Shown here: positions 1-5,139 of the stretch, piece by piece
Layout of the letters: each line of letters opens with the position of its first letter
How positions within the stretch are numbered: position 1 is the stretch's first letter
Source: Streptomyces fulvoviolaceus
Lineage (GTDB): Bacteria; Actinomycetota; Actinomycetes; Streptomycetales; Streptomycetaceae
DNA length: 5,139 nucleotides
Assembly: GCF_000718165.1 (NCBI RefSeq)
Contig: NZ_JOEY01000127.1
Location: 1 to 5,139 of the forward strand
Direction of reading: 5' to 3'
Position numbers and translations under genes: made by a program
The notes under the pieces: model-generated
The model's database searches: none
The model's input: only the letters and a program-made list of their open reading frames with translations
Told to the model about the DNA's origin: nothing

Positions 1-210
1 CAGGATGGGCGGGTAGCGCCGCTGGTTCAGCGCGGTCCCGCCCGGATAGTCCAGCGGCAGGCTCAGGCTGAAGGTGATCCCCTGCTCGACCTCCCGCACT
101 CCCTGCAGGACCTTCTCGGGTGTGAGCAGGTTGATCCGCCCCAGCTCGTCGTCCTCACCCCACTCGCCCCACGTCGAGCCCGGCGGACGCTGCTTCCAGC
201 GCTTCGTCAT
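1..210 (-). CDS. Cyclase-family (PF04199-like) metal-dependent hydrolase, N-terminal part
   Basis: Read on the minus strand, this is an open frame of 70 codons that starts at ATG 208-210 and runs off the left edge without a stop. It is preceded by a near-perfect ribosome binding site, AAGGAGG, 7 nt upstream of the ATG. The protein begins MTKRWKQRPPGSTWGEWGED and continues with ELGRINLLTPEKV and FSLSLPLDYPGG. The WG-x-x-DD-x-LG-x-x-NLLTPE pattern is the N-terminal signature I know from cyclase / kynurenine-formamidase-like hydrolases. These cytoplasmic enzymes usually bind a metal through an HxGTHxDxPxH motif, which would lie outside the window, so activity cannot be judged here. It is transcribed away from the SnoaL-like genes and shares their intergenic region. 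In this setting it may hydrolyse an ester, lactone or amide, but that is inference. Confidence 0.85.
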   Translation of the reverse strand, partial: MTKRWKQRPPGSTWGEWGEDDELGRINLLTPEKVLQGVREVEQGITFSLSLPLDYPGGTALNQRRYPPIL

Positions 211-254
211 GATTACGCCTCCTTCGGCGACGGTCCCCGTCGACAGTCGCCCGC

Positions 255-283
255 ATGCTATTTGGATTGTACCGCCCGGTCAA
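255..283 (-). promoter_or_regulatory. Predicted promoter of the cyclase-family gene
   Basis: On the minus strand, a -35 box TTGACC (278-283) is followed by a 17-nt spacer and a -10 box TAGCAT (255-260). The boxes match the sigma70/HrdB consensus at 4 of 6 or better and the spacing is ideal. Transcription would begin near position 248 and give a leader of about 38 nt before the ATG at 210. The operator-like repeat at 265-283 fills the spacer and the -35 box, so a bound repressor would block polymerase. This is a prediction by eye. Confidence 0.5.
265..283. promoter_or_regulatory. Operator-like sequence 1 (shared with 3055-3079)
   Basis: The stretch GATTGT-ACCGCCCGGTC-AA contains the interrupted palindrome ACCG-CC-CGGT (271-280). 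Wider flanks GATTGT (265-270) and ACAATC (283-288) are also inverted repeats. The ten bases GATTGTACCG recur exactly at 3055-3064 in the other divergent promoter region, and CCGCC-Y-GGTC recurs right after them. Palindromes of this size with ACC/GGT half sites are typical of TetR-family operators. No regulator gene is in the window, so the cognate protein is unknown. Confidence 0.45.
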
Positions 284-309
284 CAATCCTGACTGCTTGG
301 GTTTTGGCC

Positions 310-339
310 TTCATATTTCGTGGTGTTGAGCAATAGACT
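310..339 (+). promoter_or_regulatory. Weak candidate promoter of the SnoaL-like pair
   Basis: A possible -35 box TTCATA (310-315) and -10 box TAGACT (334-339), each 4 of 6 to consensus with an 18-nt spacer, lie in the AT-richer patch upstream of the first SnoaL-like gene. They would give a leader of about 27 nt. Other weak pairs in this patch are possible (for example CTGACT 289-294 with CATATT 312-317), so the exact site is uncertain. Confidence 0.25.
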
Positions 340-372
340 GAGTGGTCGAAACGTCGAGCCCTTGGAGAGACA

Positions 373-771
373 ATGAGCGAATCCACACAGGCGTGGGTCG
401 CGGCGGGTGTGCGTGCCGTGATCGGGGCCCACACGCAGGCCCAGGACGCCGGCCGCACCGACGACGTCGTCGCGCTGTACACACCCGACGGGGTCCTGGA
501 GCTGCCGGGGATGGACCCCCTTCAGGGGCACGACGCGCTCCGCGCGGCCTTCAAGGGCTGGGAGCCGACGCAGCCGCAGCAGCACCTGGTGGGCAACACC
601 GTGGTGACGTCCACCGCCGAGCACGAGGCGACGGCCGTGAGCGACGTCGTCTTCTTCCAGCGCGGCGACACGGGCTGGGCGGTGCAGGTCGTCGGGCGCT
701 ACGAGGACACCTTCCGTCAGGTCGACAGTGTCTGGCTGTTCCAGCGGCGCGCGACGACCTACCAAGCCTGA
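373..771 (+). CDS. SnoaL/NTF2-like protein, first of a tandem pair
   Basis: This codes for a 132-residue soluble protein of the NTF2-like fold (SnoaL-like, close to the SnoaL_4 type). Visible features are an N-terminal helix region (about 8-35) with YTPDGVLELPG following, then QGHDALRAAF, the central segment HLVGNTVVTS around H71 and N75, and C-terminal beta strands with DVVFFQRGDTGW and GRYEDTFR. The length is typical of single-domain NTF2-like enzymes. Family members include polyketide cyclases, ketosteroid isomerases, dehydratases and epoxide hydrolases, so the reaction cannot be named. The start is supported by GGAG at 364-367, 5 nt before the ATG. The next gene begins 26 bp after its stop and is its paralogue, so the two are surely cotranscribed. 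It has no signal peptide or membrane segment. Confidence 0.85.
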   Translation: MSESTQAWVAAGVRAVIGAHTQAQDAGRTDDVVALYTPDGVLELPGMDPLQGHDALRAAFKGWEPTQPQQHLVGNTVVTSTAEHEATAVSDVVFFQRGDTGWAVQVVGRYEDTFRQVDSVWLFQRRATTYQA

Positions 772-797
772 TCCAACCCCCTTAGGGAGAGAAAACG

Positions 798-1193
798 ATG
801 ACCGTATCCGCCGAAGCGGCCCTGGCCGGCGTACAGAACGCCATCGCCGCCTACACCCACGCCCTGGACGCGGGCCGTGCCGACGTGGTTTCCGAGCTGT
901 TCACCGAGGACGGCGTCGCCGAGATCGCGGGGCAAGGCACCTTCGAGGGCCGGGACGCGATCCGCAAGGGCTACGAGGCCTTCGCGCCGCAGGCGCCGCA
1001 GTTGCACCTCGTGGGCAACACCGTCCTCACCTCGCCGCCCGGGGACGAGGTGACGGCGAGCAGCAGCCTGGTCTTCTTCCTGCGCGGCGAGGCCGGCTGG
1101 GCCCCACTGCTCGTCGGGAGCTACGAGGACACGCTGGTCCGTGAGGACGGCGGGTGGAAGTTCCGCAAGCGGGTCACGACCTTCCTCCCGTAG
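798..1193 (+). CDS. SnoaL/NTF2-like protein, second of a tandem pair
   Basis: This codes for a 131-residue NTF2-like (SnoaL-like) protein. The ATG at 798 has an AGGGAGAGA purine-rich ribosome binding site at 784-792. By hand alignment it shares about 60 of 131 positions with the preceding gene product without any gap, including AYTHALDAGR-like, FTEDGV, HLVGNTVLTS (H70, N74), LVFFLRGEAGW and YEDT. Both therefore come from a duplication old enough to have diverged by half. Conservation of the His and Asn in the pocket-facing central segment in both copies suggests both remain folded and possibly active. The proteins could form a heteromer or act on successive or related substrates (inference). 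A strong hairpin terminator follows 18 bp after the stop. Confidence 0.85.
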   Translation: MTVSAEAALAGVQNAIAAYTHALDAGRADVVSELFTEDGVAEIAGQGTFEGRDAIRKGYEAFAPQAPQLHLVGNTVLTSPPGDEVTASSSLVFFLRGEAGWAPLLVGSYEDTLVREDGGWKFRKRVTTFLP

Positions 1194-1211
1194 TGCCCCG
1201 CCCGAACGTGG

Positions 1212-1250
1212 ACGCCCGTGCCGCCGTGAATCAGGCGGCACGGGCGTTTC
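1212..1250. terminator. Hairpin terminator between convergent genes
   Basis: A perfect 14-bp inverted repeat, ACGCCCGTGCCGCC (1212-1225) and its complement (1234-1247), encloses an 8-nt loop. It ends in a short T run (1247-1249) on the plus strand. It sits in the 63-bp gap between the stop of the second SnoaL-like gene (1193) and the stop of the convergent monooxygenase (1257). The stem is strong and the T tract short, as is usual in actinomycetes, so it may end transcription from both sides. Confidence 0.8.
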
Positions 1251-1256
1251 GCATGC

Positions 1257-2924
1257 TCAGGCCTCCGGGTCCGCCGCCTTGGAGAAGGCGAAGGCGGGGA
1301 AGTCGCTGTCGACGGACTCGCGGATCAGCTCCTGGAGTTTCCAGCGCCCGGTCGGGTTCAGCAACTGCTTGATCGGCTTGCCGGGGATGTTGGCGCCGTA
1401 GAAGTAGCTGCTCTTCAGGAAGGACGACTGGCCCGCGCTGTCGTTGACCAGGTCCGTCCACTCCTGCTCCGCCTCGGCCGTCACCTCGACGACGTCGTGG
1501 CCGTAGTCGCGTGCATGGATGAGCAGGTCCATGACGTATTCCACCTGGTCGCCGGCGTAGCGCGGGTTGTTGCCGAGCGCGCCGTGCGGACCGCCCGGGA
1601 AGAAGAAGTTCGGGAAGCCGGCGGTCGTGACACCGAGGTAGGTGGACGGACCGTCCGCCCAGTACTCCTCCAGCGGAAGGCCCTGACGGCCGCGCACGCC
1701 CAGGCGGTTGAGCGCGCCGGTGCCGAAGTCGTAGCCGGTCGCCCAGATGATGATGTCGTATTCCCGCAGGCCGTCGGGCGTCTCGATCCCGGTCTCGGTG
1801 ATGCGGACGATCGGCGTCTCGTTGATGTCGACGAGCTCGACGGTCGGCTTGTTGTACGCCTCGTAGTAGCCGGTGCCGAACGGAGGCCGCCGTCCGCCGT
1901 AGCCATGCCCCTTGGGGATCAACTTCTCTGCTGTCGCGGGGTCCTTGACGATGGAGCGGATCTTGTCCGCGATGAACTCGCACCACTCCTCGTTGACCGT
2001 GGCGTTCGTCGTCATGTCGTAGTAGTGCTCGGACAGCTTGGTGAAGCCGGGGCCGTTCCACTTCTGCTCGTAGAACTCCTGCCGCTGCTCCGGCGTGTCC
2101 TCGAGGCCGGACCGCATCGTGATCTGGTGGAGGAACCCGCTCGGCGAGGTGTTCAGCGTGTCGCGGACGGACTCGTAGTCCGCCTTCAACCGCGACTGCT
2201 CCTCGGGCGTGATCGGCCTGTTGTTGAGCGGCGTGAGCCAGTCGGCCACCTTCTGGTAGACCGTCAACTGGGCGACCTCGTCCGCGATCGCGGGCACGAT
2301 CTGTACTCCGCTGGACCCGGTTCCGATCTGGGCCACCCGCTTGCCGGCGAAGTCCACGGGCGTCTTGGGCCAGCGGCCGGTGTGGTACTGCTCGCCGCCG
2401 AAGTCGTCGTGCCCCGGGATGTCGGGGACGAAGGGCACGGAGAGGATGCCGGTCGCCGCGACGACGTGGCGGGCGCGGTGCTCGGCGCCGTCTTCTGCCC
2501 GTACGGTCCACGTTCCGGTCTGCTCGTCGAAGAGAGCCGAGGTCACCTTCGCGCCGAACACCATGTGGCGGCGCAGGTCGAAGCGGTCGACGACGTGGTT
2601 GAAGTAGCGCTCGATCTCCGGCTGGCCCGCGAAGTGTTCGGACCACTCCCATTCCTCCCACAGTTCCTTGGAGAAGAGGTAGCCGTAGGTGTAGCTCTCG
2701 GAGTCGAAGCGGGCCTCGGGATAGCGGTTCCAGTACCAGGTGCCGCCGACGCCGCTGCCCGCCTCGAGCAGCCGTGCCGAGAAGCCTGCCTCGACGGCCC
2801 GGTACAGCTGGTAGATGCCGGTGACGCCGGCCCCGATGACGAGCACGTCGACCTGGCCGGCCGGGTTCGTGTGCTGGGTGGTACGCGTGTCCCTCGCGCC
2901 CGGCGCCTTCGTGGTGTCACTCAT
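1257..2924 (-). CDS. Type I Baeyer-Villiger monooxygenase (FAD/NADPH flavoprotein)
   Basis: This 555-residue protein should use NADPH and O2 to insert an oxygen next to a ketone carbonyl, giving an ester or lactone. Motifs in order: FAD Rossmann GAGVTG (31-36); GGTWYWNRYPEARFD (60-74), whose Asp74 matches the active-site Asp66 of phenylacetone monooxygenase; the BVMO fingerprint FxGxxxHxxxWP as FGGEQYHTGRWP (175-186); the NADPH Rossmann GTGSSG (201-206); Arg346 in YGGRRPPF, aligning with the catalytic Arg337 of that enzyme; and a late IIIWATGYD. Length and motif order match the phenylacetone / cyclohexanone monooxygenase branch. The ATG at 2922-2924 is chosen because GGGAGG precedes it at the right distance and the Rossmann fold follows about 25 residues later. 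An in-frame ATG at 3047 would add 41 residues of non-homologous sequence across promoter-like DNA. The substrate cannot be read from sequence. Confidence 0.93.
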   Translation of the reverse strand: MSDTTKAPGARDTRTTQHTNPAGQVDVLVIGAGVTGIYQLYRAVEAGFSARLLEAGSGVGGTWYWNRYPEARFDSESYTYGYLFSKELWEEWEWSEHFAGQPEIERYFNHVVDRFDLRRHMVFGAKVTSALFDEQTGTWTVRAEDGAEHRARHVVAATGILSVPFVPDIPGHDDFGGEQYHTGRWPKTPVDFAGKRVAQIGTGSSGVQIVPAIADEVAQLTVYQKVADWLTPLNNRPITPEEQSRLKADYESVRDTLNTSPSGFLHQITMRSGLEDTPEQRQEFYEQKWNGPGFTKLSEHYYDMTTNATVNEEWCEFIADKIRSIVKDPATAEKLIPKGHGYGGRRPPFGTGYYEAYNKPTVELVDINETPIVRITETGIETPDGLREYDIIIWATGYDFGTGALNRLGVRGRQGLPLEEYWADGPSTYLGVTTAGFPNFFFPGGPHGALGNNPRYAGDQVEYVMDLLIHARDYGHDVVEVTAEAEQEWTDLVNDSAGQSSFLKSSYFYGANIPGKPIKQLLNPTGRWKLQELIRESVDSDFPAFAFSKAADPEA

Positions 2925-2964
2925 GTGCCCTCCCGCGTGACAGGGGCTGCGGCTCCGGCCATGA

Positions 2965-2983
2965 TTTATATGTCGACCGGTCG
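2965..2983 (-). promoter_or_regulatory. Possible monooxygenase promoter region with palindrome
   Basis: A -10-like TATAAA lies at 2965-2970 on the minus strand, about 40 bp upstream of the monooxygenase ATG. Just upstream of it is a perfect 10-bp palindrome, CGACCGGTCG (2974-2983), flanked by a further matching G/C pair. No convincing -35 box is present at 16-19 bp, so the promoter may need an activator. Alternatively, the true start may lie elsewhere in the 195-bp gap. The palindrome carries the same ACC/GGT half sites as the operator-like sites but without the central spacer. Confidence 0.3.
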
Positions 2984-3052
2984 TCCGAATATTGAGCCGA
3001 GAGTAGACGAGGAAAAGGGGCCGATCAATGGTGGTGAATCTCGCCAAAGTTA

Positions 3053-3081
3053 TTGATTGTACCGACCGCCTGGTCTAACTT
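3053..3081 (+). promoter_or_regulatory. Predicted promoter of the CMD-family gene
   Basis: A -35 box TTGATT (3053-3058), a 17-nt spacer and a -10-like TAACTT (3076-3081) lie upstream of the CMD-family gene. The predicted start near 3088 gives a leader of about 32 nt. The -10 match is only 3 of 6. The spacer is occupied by the operator-like sequence at 3055-3079, the same arrangement as at the cyclase-family promoter, which supports the assignment. Confidence 0.4.
3055..3079. promoter_or_regulatory. Operator-like sequence 2 (shared with 265-283)
   Basis: GATTGTACCG (3055-3064) is identical to 265-274. It is followed by ACCGCCTGGTC (3065 to 3075 counted from the second ACCG), which differs from site 1 only in C to T at one place, and then TAAC in place of AAC. 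Relative to site 1 there is an extra ACCG, so the core reads GACC-GCCT-GGTC, a 4-bp inverted repeat spaced by 4. It lies in the divergent region between the monooxygenase and the CMD-family gene and could control both. Likely a TetR-type operator, by inference. Confidence 0.45.
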
Positions 3082-3119
3082 TCGCTCAGGGACGCGAAGC
3101 CGCGCAACGGGAGTGAGCC

Positions 3120-3512
3120 ATGACTGACAAGGGTGTCGAAGAAACCGCAGATCTGCGGGCCGCGGGCTGGAAGGCCATGCGCGCGGCACTACCAGGTGTG
3201 TTCCCCGACGGCGACCTCGATCTGAGGGACGGCCGCCTCGGGGAGGACCTCGTCGATATCGGCCTGACCAGCGTCTGGGGCGCGCTGTGGGGCCGCGAAG
3301 GACTTGCCCCTCGCGATCGGAGCCTGGTCACGCTGGGCATCCTGATCGCCCTCGGGGCCGAGACGGAGCTGAAGACCCACGTCCGGATCGGGCTGACGAA
3401 CGGGCTGACCCAGGACGAGATCGCCGAGGTCATCTACCACTCCAGCGGGTACACCGGTTTCCCGCGAGCGGTCGCCGCCCGCACCGCCGCCCGCGAGGCG
3501 CTGGAGGGCTGA
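3120..3512 (+). CDS. Carboxymuconolactone decarboxylase (CMD)-family protein
   Basis: This is a 130-residue all-helical protein resembling PcaC-type gamma-carboxymuconolactone decarboxylases (PF02627). Visible family features are WGALWGREGLAPRDRSLVTL (53-72), LIALGAETELKTHVRIGLTN (75-94) with the E-L-K-x-H element at 83-87, then NGLTQDEIAEVIYH (94-107) and SGYTGFP (109-115). There is no cysteine at all, so it is not the AhpD-like CxxC peroxidase type of this superfamily. No other protocatechuate (pca) genes are nearby, so it probably acts on a different ring-cleavage or lactone product made in this cluster; the exact reaction is unknown. The ATG has GGAG at 3110-3113, 6 nt upstream. It is transcribed divergently from the monooxygenase and is followed by a large inverted repeat before the SDR gene. 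Confidence 0.88.
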   Translation: MTDKGVEETADLRAAGWKAMRAALPGVFPDGDLDLRDGRLGEDLVDIGLTSVWGALWGREGLAPRDRSLVTLGILIALGAETELKTHVRIGLTNGLTQDEIAEVIYHSSGYTGFPRAVAARTAAREALEG

Positions 3513-3521
3513 CGCCCGTCA

Positions 3522-3584
3522 GGGCCTGTCCGGCGGATCAGGTCGGAGAGAACCGCCTGCGCTGATGAGGCGCCGGACAGGCCC
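3522..3584. repeat. 63-bp imperfect palindrome (long hairpin)
   Basis: Perfect 14-bp inverted arms, GGGCCTGTCCGGCG (3522-3535) and its complement (3571-3584), enclose 35 nt. Inside, ATCAG (3537-3541) pairs with CTGAT (3562-3566) and CGG (3544-3546) with CCG (3553-3555), so the whole unit folds into one long stem. It starts 10 bp after the CMD-family stop. No T tract follows on either strand. It may act as a terminator or transcript-processing element, or be a small non-coding repeat element with terminal inverted repeats. The arm sequence seems familiar from Streptomyces intergenic repeats, a recollection I cannot verify here. The 2-bp CA on each side is too short to count as a target duplication. 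Confidence 0.65.
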
Positions 3585-3592
3585 CAGGCCCG

Positions 3593-3618
3593 GCCGACGG
3601 AGACGGTGTGCCGTCGGC
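3593..3618 (+). other. Small hairpin upstream of the SDR gene
   Basis: GCCGACGG (3593-3600) and CCGTCGGC (3611-3618) form a perfect 8-bp stem with a 10-nt loop. It ends 18 nt before the GAGGAG ribosome binding site of the SDR gene. If transcribed, it would lie in the leader and could stabilise the mRNA or affect read-through from the CMD-family gene. No riboswitch class is recognised. Confidence 0.4.
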
Positions 3619-3647
3619 ATCCCACACCACGCACATGAGGAGCACGC

Positions 3648-4388
3648 ATGTCACTACAGGGAAAGGTCGCCGTCGTCACCGGCGGCGCCCGGGGCATCGG
3701 ACGCGGAATCGCGACCGTGCTCGCGGCCAAGGGGGCCGCGGTGGCGGTCTGGGACCTGAACGCCGAGGGCGCCGAGAAGACCGTGGCGGAGATCCAGGAG
3801 GCGGGCGGTACGGCGATCGCGGTCGGGGGTGACGCGGCCGATGCCGCGGCCGTGGCCGCGTCCGCGGCCCGGACCCGTGCCGAGCTCGGGCCGGTCGCGA
3901 TCCTCGTCAACAATGCCGGGATCACCGCCTACGAGCCGTTCACGAGCATCACCGAGGCGTCGTGGGACCGCATGATCGGGGTCAATCTCAAGGGGCCGTT
4001 CCTGGTCACCCAGGAGCTGGTGCCGGACATGCTCGAGGCCGGGTGGGGGCGGATCGTCAACATCTCCTCGTCCTCGGCGCAGACCGGGGCGCCGGCCATG
4101 GCGCATTATGCGGCCTCGAAGGGTGGGGTCATCGGTCTGACCAGGGCGTTGGCGGTCGAGTACATCGAGAAGGGGATCACGGTGAACCACGTTCCGCCGG
4201 GGTTCATCGACACCCCTCTGGTGCGCGAGGGCCCGGTCGACGTGGAGGCGGCCGCCGCGATGATGCCGATGAAGCGGGCCGGCACGCCCGAGGACGTCGC
4301 GCACGCGGTGGCGTACCTCGTCTCGGACGAGGCGAGCTATGTGACCGGCCAGACGTTCAGCGTCAACGGCGGGCGCTACCTCACCTGA
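3648..4388 (+). CDS. FabG-like short-chain dehydrogenase/reductase (SDR)
   Basis: This 246-residue classical SDR interconverts an alcohol and a ketone with a nicotinamide cofactor. The Rossmann glycine motif is TGGARGIG (11-18). Asp36 at the end of the second strand (VWDLN) favours NAD(H) over NADP(H). NNAG lies at 88-91. The catalytic tetrad is Asn113, Ser141, Tyr154 and Lys158 (YAASK). The usual PG-x-x-x-TP segment appears as PPGFIDTPL, and the C-terminus TGQTFSVNGGRYLT is typical of FabG-like enzymes. The length is standard. Asp36 and the context suggest a catabolic dehydrogenase, perhaps supplying the ketone for the neighbouring monooxygenase, rather than the fatty-acid reductase; this is inference. 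The ATG has GAGGAG at 3637-3642, 5 nt upstream. The ferredoxin-reductase-like gene follows after 56 bp with no terminator, so the two are probably cotranscribed. Confidence 0.92.
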   Translation: MSLQGKVAVVTGGARGIGRGIATVLAAKGAAVAVWDLNAEGAEKTVAEIQEAGGTAIAVGGDAADAAAVAASAARTRAELGPVAILVNNAGITAYEPFTSITEASWDRMIGVNLKGPFLVTQELVPDMLEAGWGRIVNISSSSAQTGAPAMAHYAASKGGVIGLTRALAVEYIEKGITVNHVPPGFIDTPLVREGPVDVEAAAAMMPMKRAGTPEDVAHAVAYLVSDEASYVTGQTFSVNGGRYLT

Positions 4389-4444
4389 TCCACCGGTCCG
4401 TCTTCCGCAGGGAACACCGCACCAACGCTGCAATGGGGCCGCGC

Positions 4445-5139
4445 ATGAGCATCGAGCACGACGTCAGGGCCCCGGCCCGTGTGCTGGTGGTGGGCGCGTC
4501 CGCGTCCGGGCTGACCACGGCTGAGACACTCCGGCGCAAGGGCTACGCGGGCGCGATCACCGTGCTGGGCGACGAGCCGCACGTGCCCTACGACCGCCCG
4601 CCTCTCTCCAAGCAGGTCCTGTCCGGTGCCTGGGCACCGGAGCGGGCTGCTTTGCGAACGGGGGAGGCACTGGCGGCACTGGATGCCGAGTTCGTGCGGG
4701 GGGACGCGGCGGTTGGACTGGATCTGGCGGCCCGGTGTGTGCGCACGGAGTCCGGCCGTGAGCTGCAGGCGGACGCGATCGTGATCGCCACGGGAGTACG
4801 GGCGCGTCGCCTGCCCGGGACGGACGGCCTGACCGGTTGGTGCTGCGGGCGGATCTGGTGGCGTCCTCGCGGCTGGTGGTCGTGGGTGAGGGCGTCCTCG
4901 GTTCCGAGATCGCGGCCACTGCCCGGACGCTGGGCCTGGATGTGACGCTGGCCGGTCCGCTGGCGGCGCCGATGGCGTTGCAGGTGGGCCCGCTGGTGTC
5001 CGGGCTGCTGGGCGACCTGCACACCGAGCAGGGTGTGCGGCTGCGGCTGGGCACCGGGGTCGTAGGGCTGACCGATGAGGACGGGCGCGTGGCCGGTGTG
5101 CAGCTGGGCACCGGCGAGGTGCTGCCGGCCGATGTGGTC
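4445..5139 (+). pseudogene. Ferredoxin-reductase-like FAD/NAD(P)H oxidoreductase, frameshifted, 3' end outside window
   Basis: The 5' part encodes an N-terminal FAD domain: GASASG (17-22), YDRPPLSKQVLSG (49-61) and ADAIVIATGVRARRLPG (109-125), as in putidaredoxin/rubredoxin/ferredoxin reductases that pass electrons from NAD(P)H to a ferredoxin for P450s or dioxygenases. After DGLTG (codon 131, 4835-4837) the frame becomes nonsense and stops at TGA 4943-4945, giving only 166 residues. In another frame, from 4837 to the window end, the missing NADH domain continues with no stop for 101 codons: LVLRADLVASSRLVVVGEGV, then LGSEIAATARTLGLDVTLAG, with the GxGxxGxE motif. Compared with the family, about ten residues (a VHVLRTLDDA-like stretch) are absent at the junction. 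This fits a deletion of about 31 nt rather than a single-base error. ATG 4445 gives the expected N-terminus; ATG 4433 in frame is an alternative, and neither has a strong ribosome binding site. Confidence 0.8.

Noticed and set aside
2925..3047. N-terminal extension of the monooxygenase to an ATG at 3047
   Set aside because: The added 41 residues do not resemble the family, cover AT-richer promoter-like DNA, and have no better ribosome binding site than GGGAGG before 2924.
1497..3056. 519-codon open frame on the plus strand opposite the monooxygenase
   Set aside because: Its Arg/Val/Asp-rich product has no recognisable fold and mirrors the antisense of a well-supported gene; it is a high-GC shadow frame.
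3522..3584. Transposon remnant with target-site duplication
   Set aside because: Only CA is repeated on both sides and there is no transposase fragment, so it is reported only as an inverted repeat.
3654..4433. 259-codon open frame on the minus strand opposite the SDR gene
   Set aside because: Low-complexity Arg/Gly/His-rich product antisense to a clear SDR; no family features.
3962..4444. Long plus-strand frame running from inside the SDR gene into the ferredoxin reductase as a fusion
   Set aside because: The part inside the SDR gene is an out-of-frame shadow; only the part after about 4445 is real protein.
4835..4945. Programmed ribosomal frameshift in the ferredoxin reductase
   Set aside because: No slippery heptamer is present and about ten conserved residues are missing at the junction, so a deletion fits better.

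Overview
The window is high-GC DNA with strong G/C bias at third codon positions, AGGAGG-type ribosome binding sites and AT-richer patches only at promoters. This points to an actinomycete, most likely Streptomyces or a close relative (inference from composition and protein style; no marker gene is present). All recognisable genes look metabolic. There is no rRNA, tRNA, CRISPR array or transposase.

Layout from left to right: (1) the N-terminal 70 codons of a cyclase-family (PF04199-type) metal-dependent hydrolase on the minus strand, running off the left edge; (2) a 162-bp divergent promoter region with an operator-like sequence; (3) two tandem SnoaL/NTF2-like genes on the plus strand, paralogous to each other and 26 bp apart; (4) a strong hairpin terminator between convergent genes; (5) a minus-strand type I Baeyer-Villiger monooxygenase (BVMO) of 555 residues with all family fingerprints; (6) a second divergent promoter region of 195 bp that carries a variant of the same operator-like sequence; (7) on the plus strand, a carboxymuconolactone decarboxylase (CMD)-family gene, a long inverted repeat, a FabG-like short-chain dehydrogenase (SDR), and a ferredoxin-reductase-like FAD/NAD oxidoreductase. 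The last gene is broken by an out-of-frame internal deletion and runs off the right edge.

Taken together the genes read as a catabolic or tailoring cluster for a cyclic or other ketone. The SDR could oxidise an alcohol to a ketone, the BVMO could insert oxygen to give an ester or lactone, and the cyclase-family hydrolase, CMD-like protein and SnoaL-like proteins could process the product. The ferredoxin reductase would feed electrons to an oxygenase outside the window. The order of reactions and the substrate are inference. The main points for a second look are the operator-like sequence shared by the two divergent promoters, which could make the units one regulon, and the frameshifting deletion in the ferredoxin reductase.
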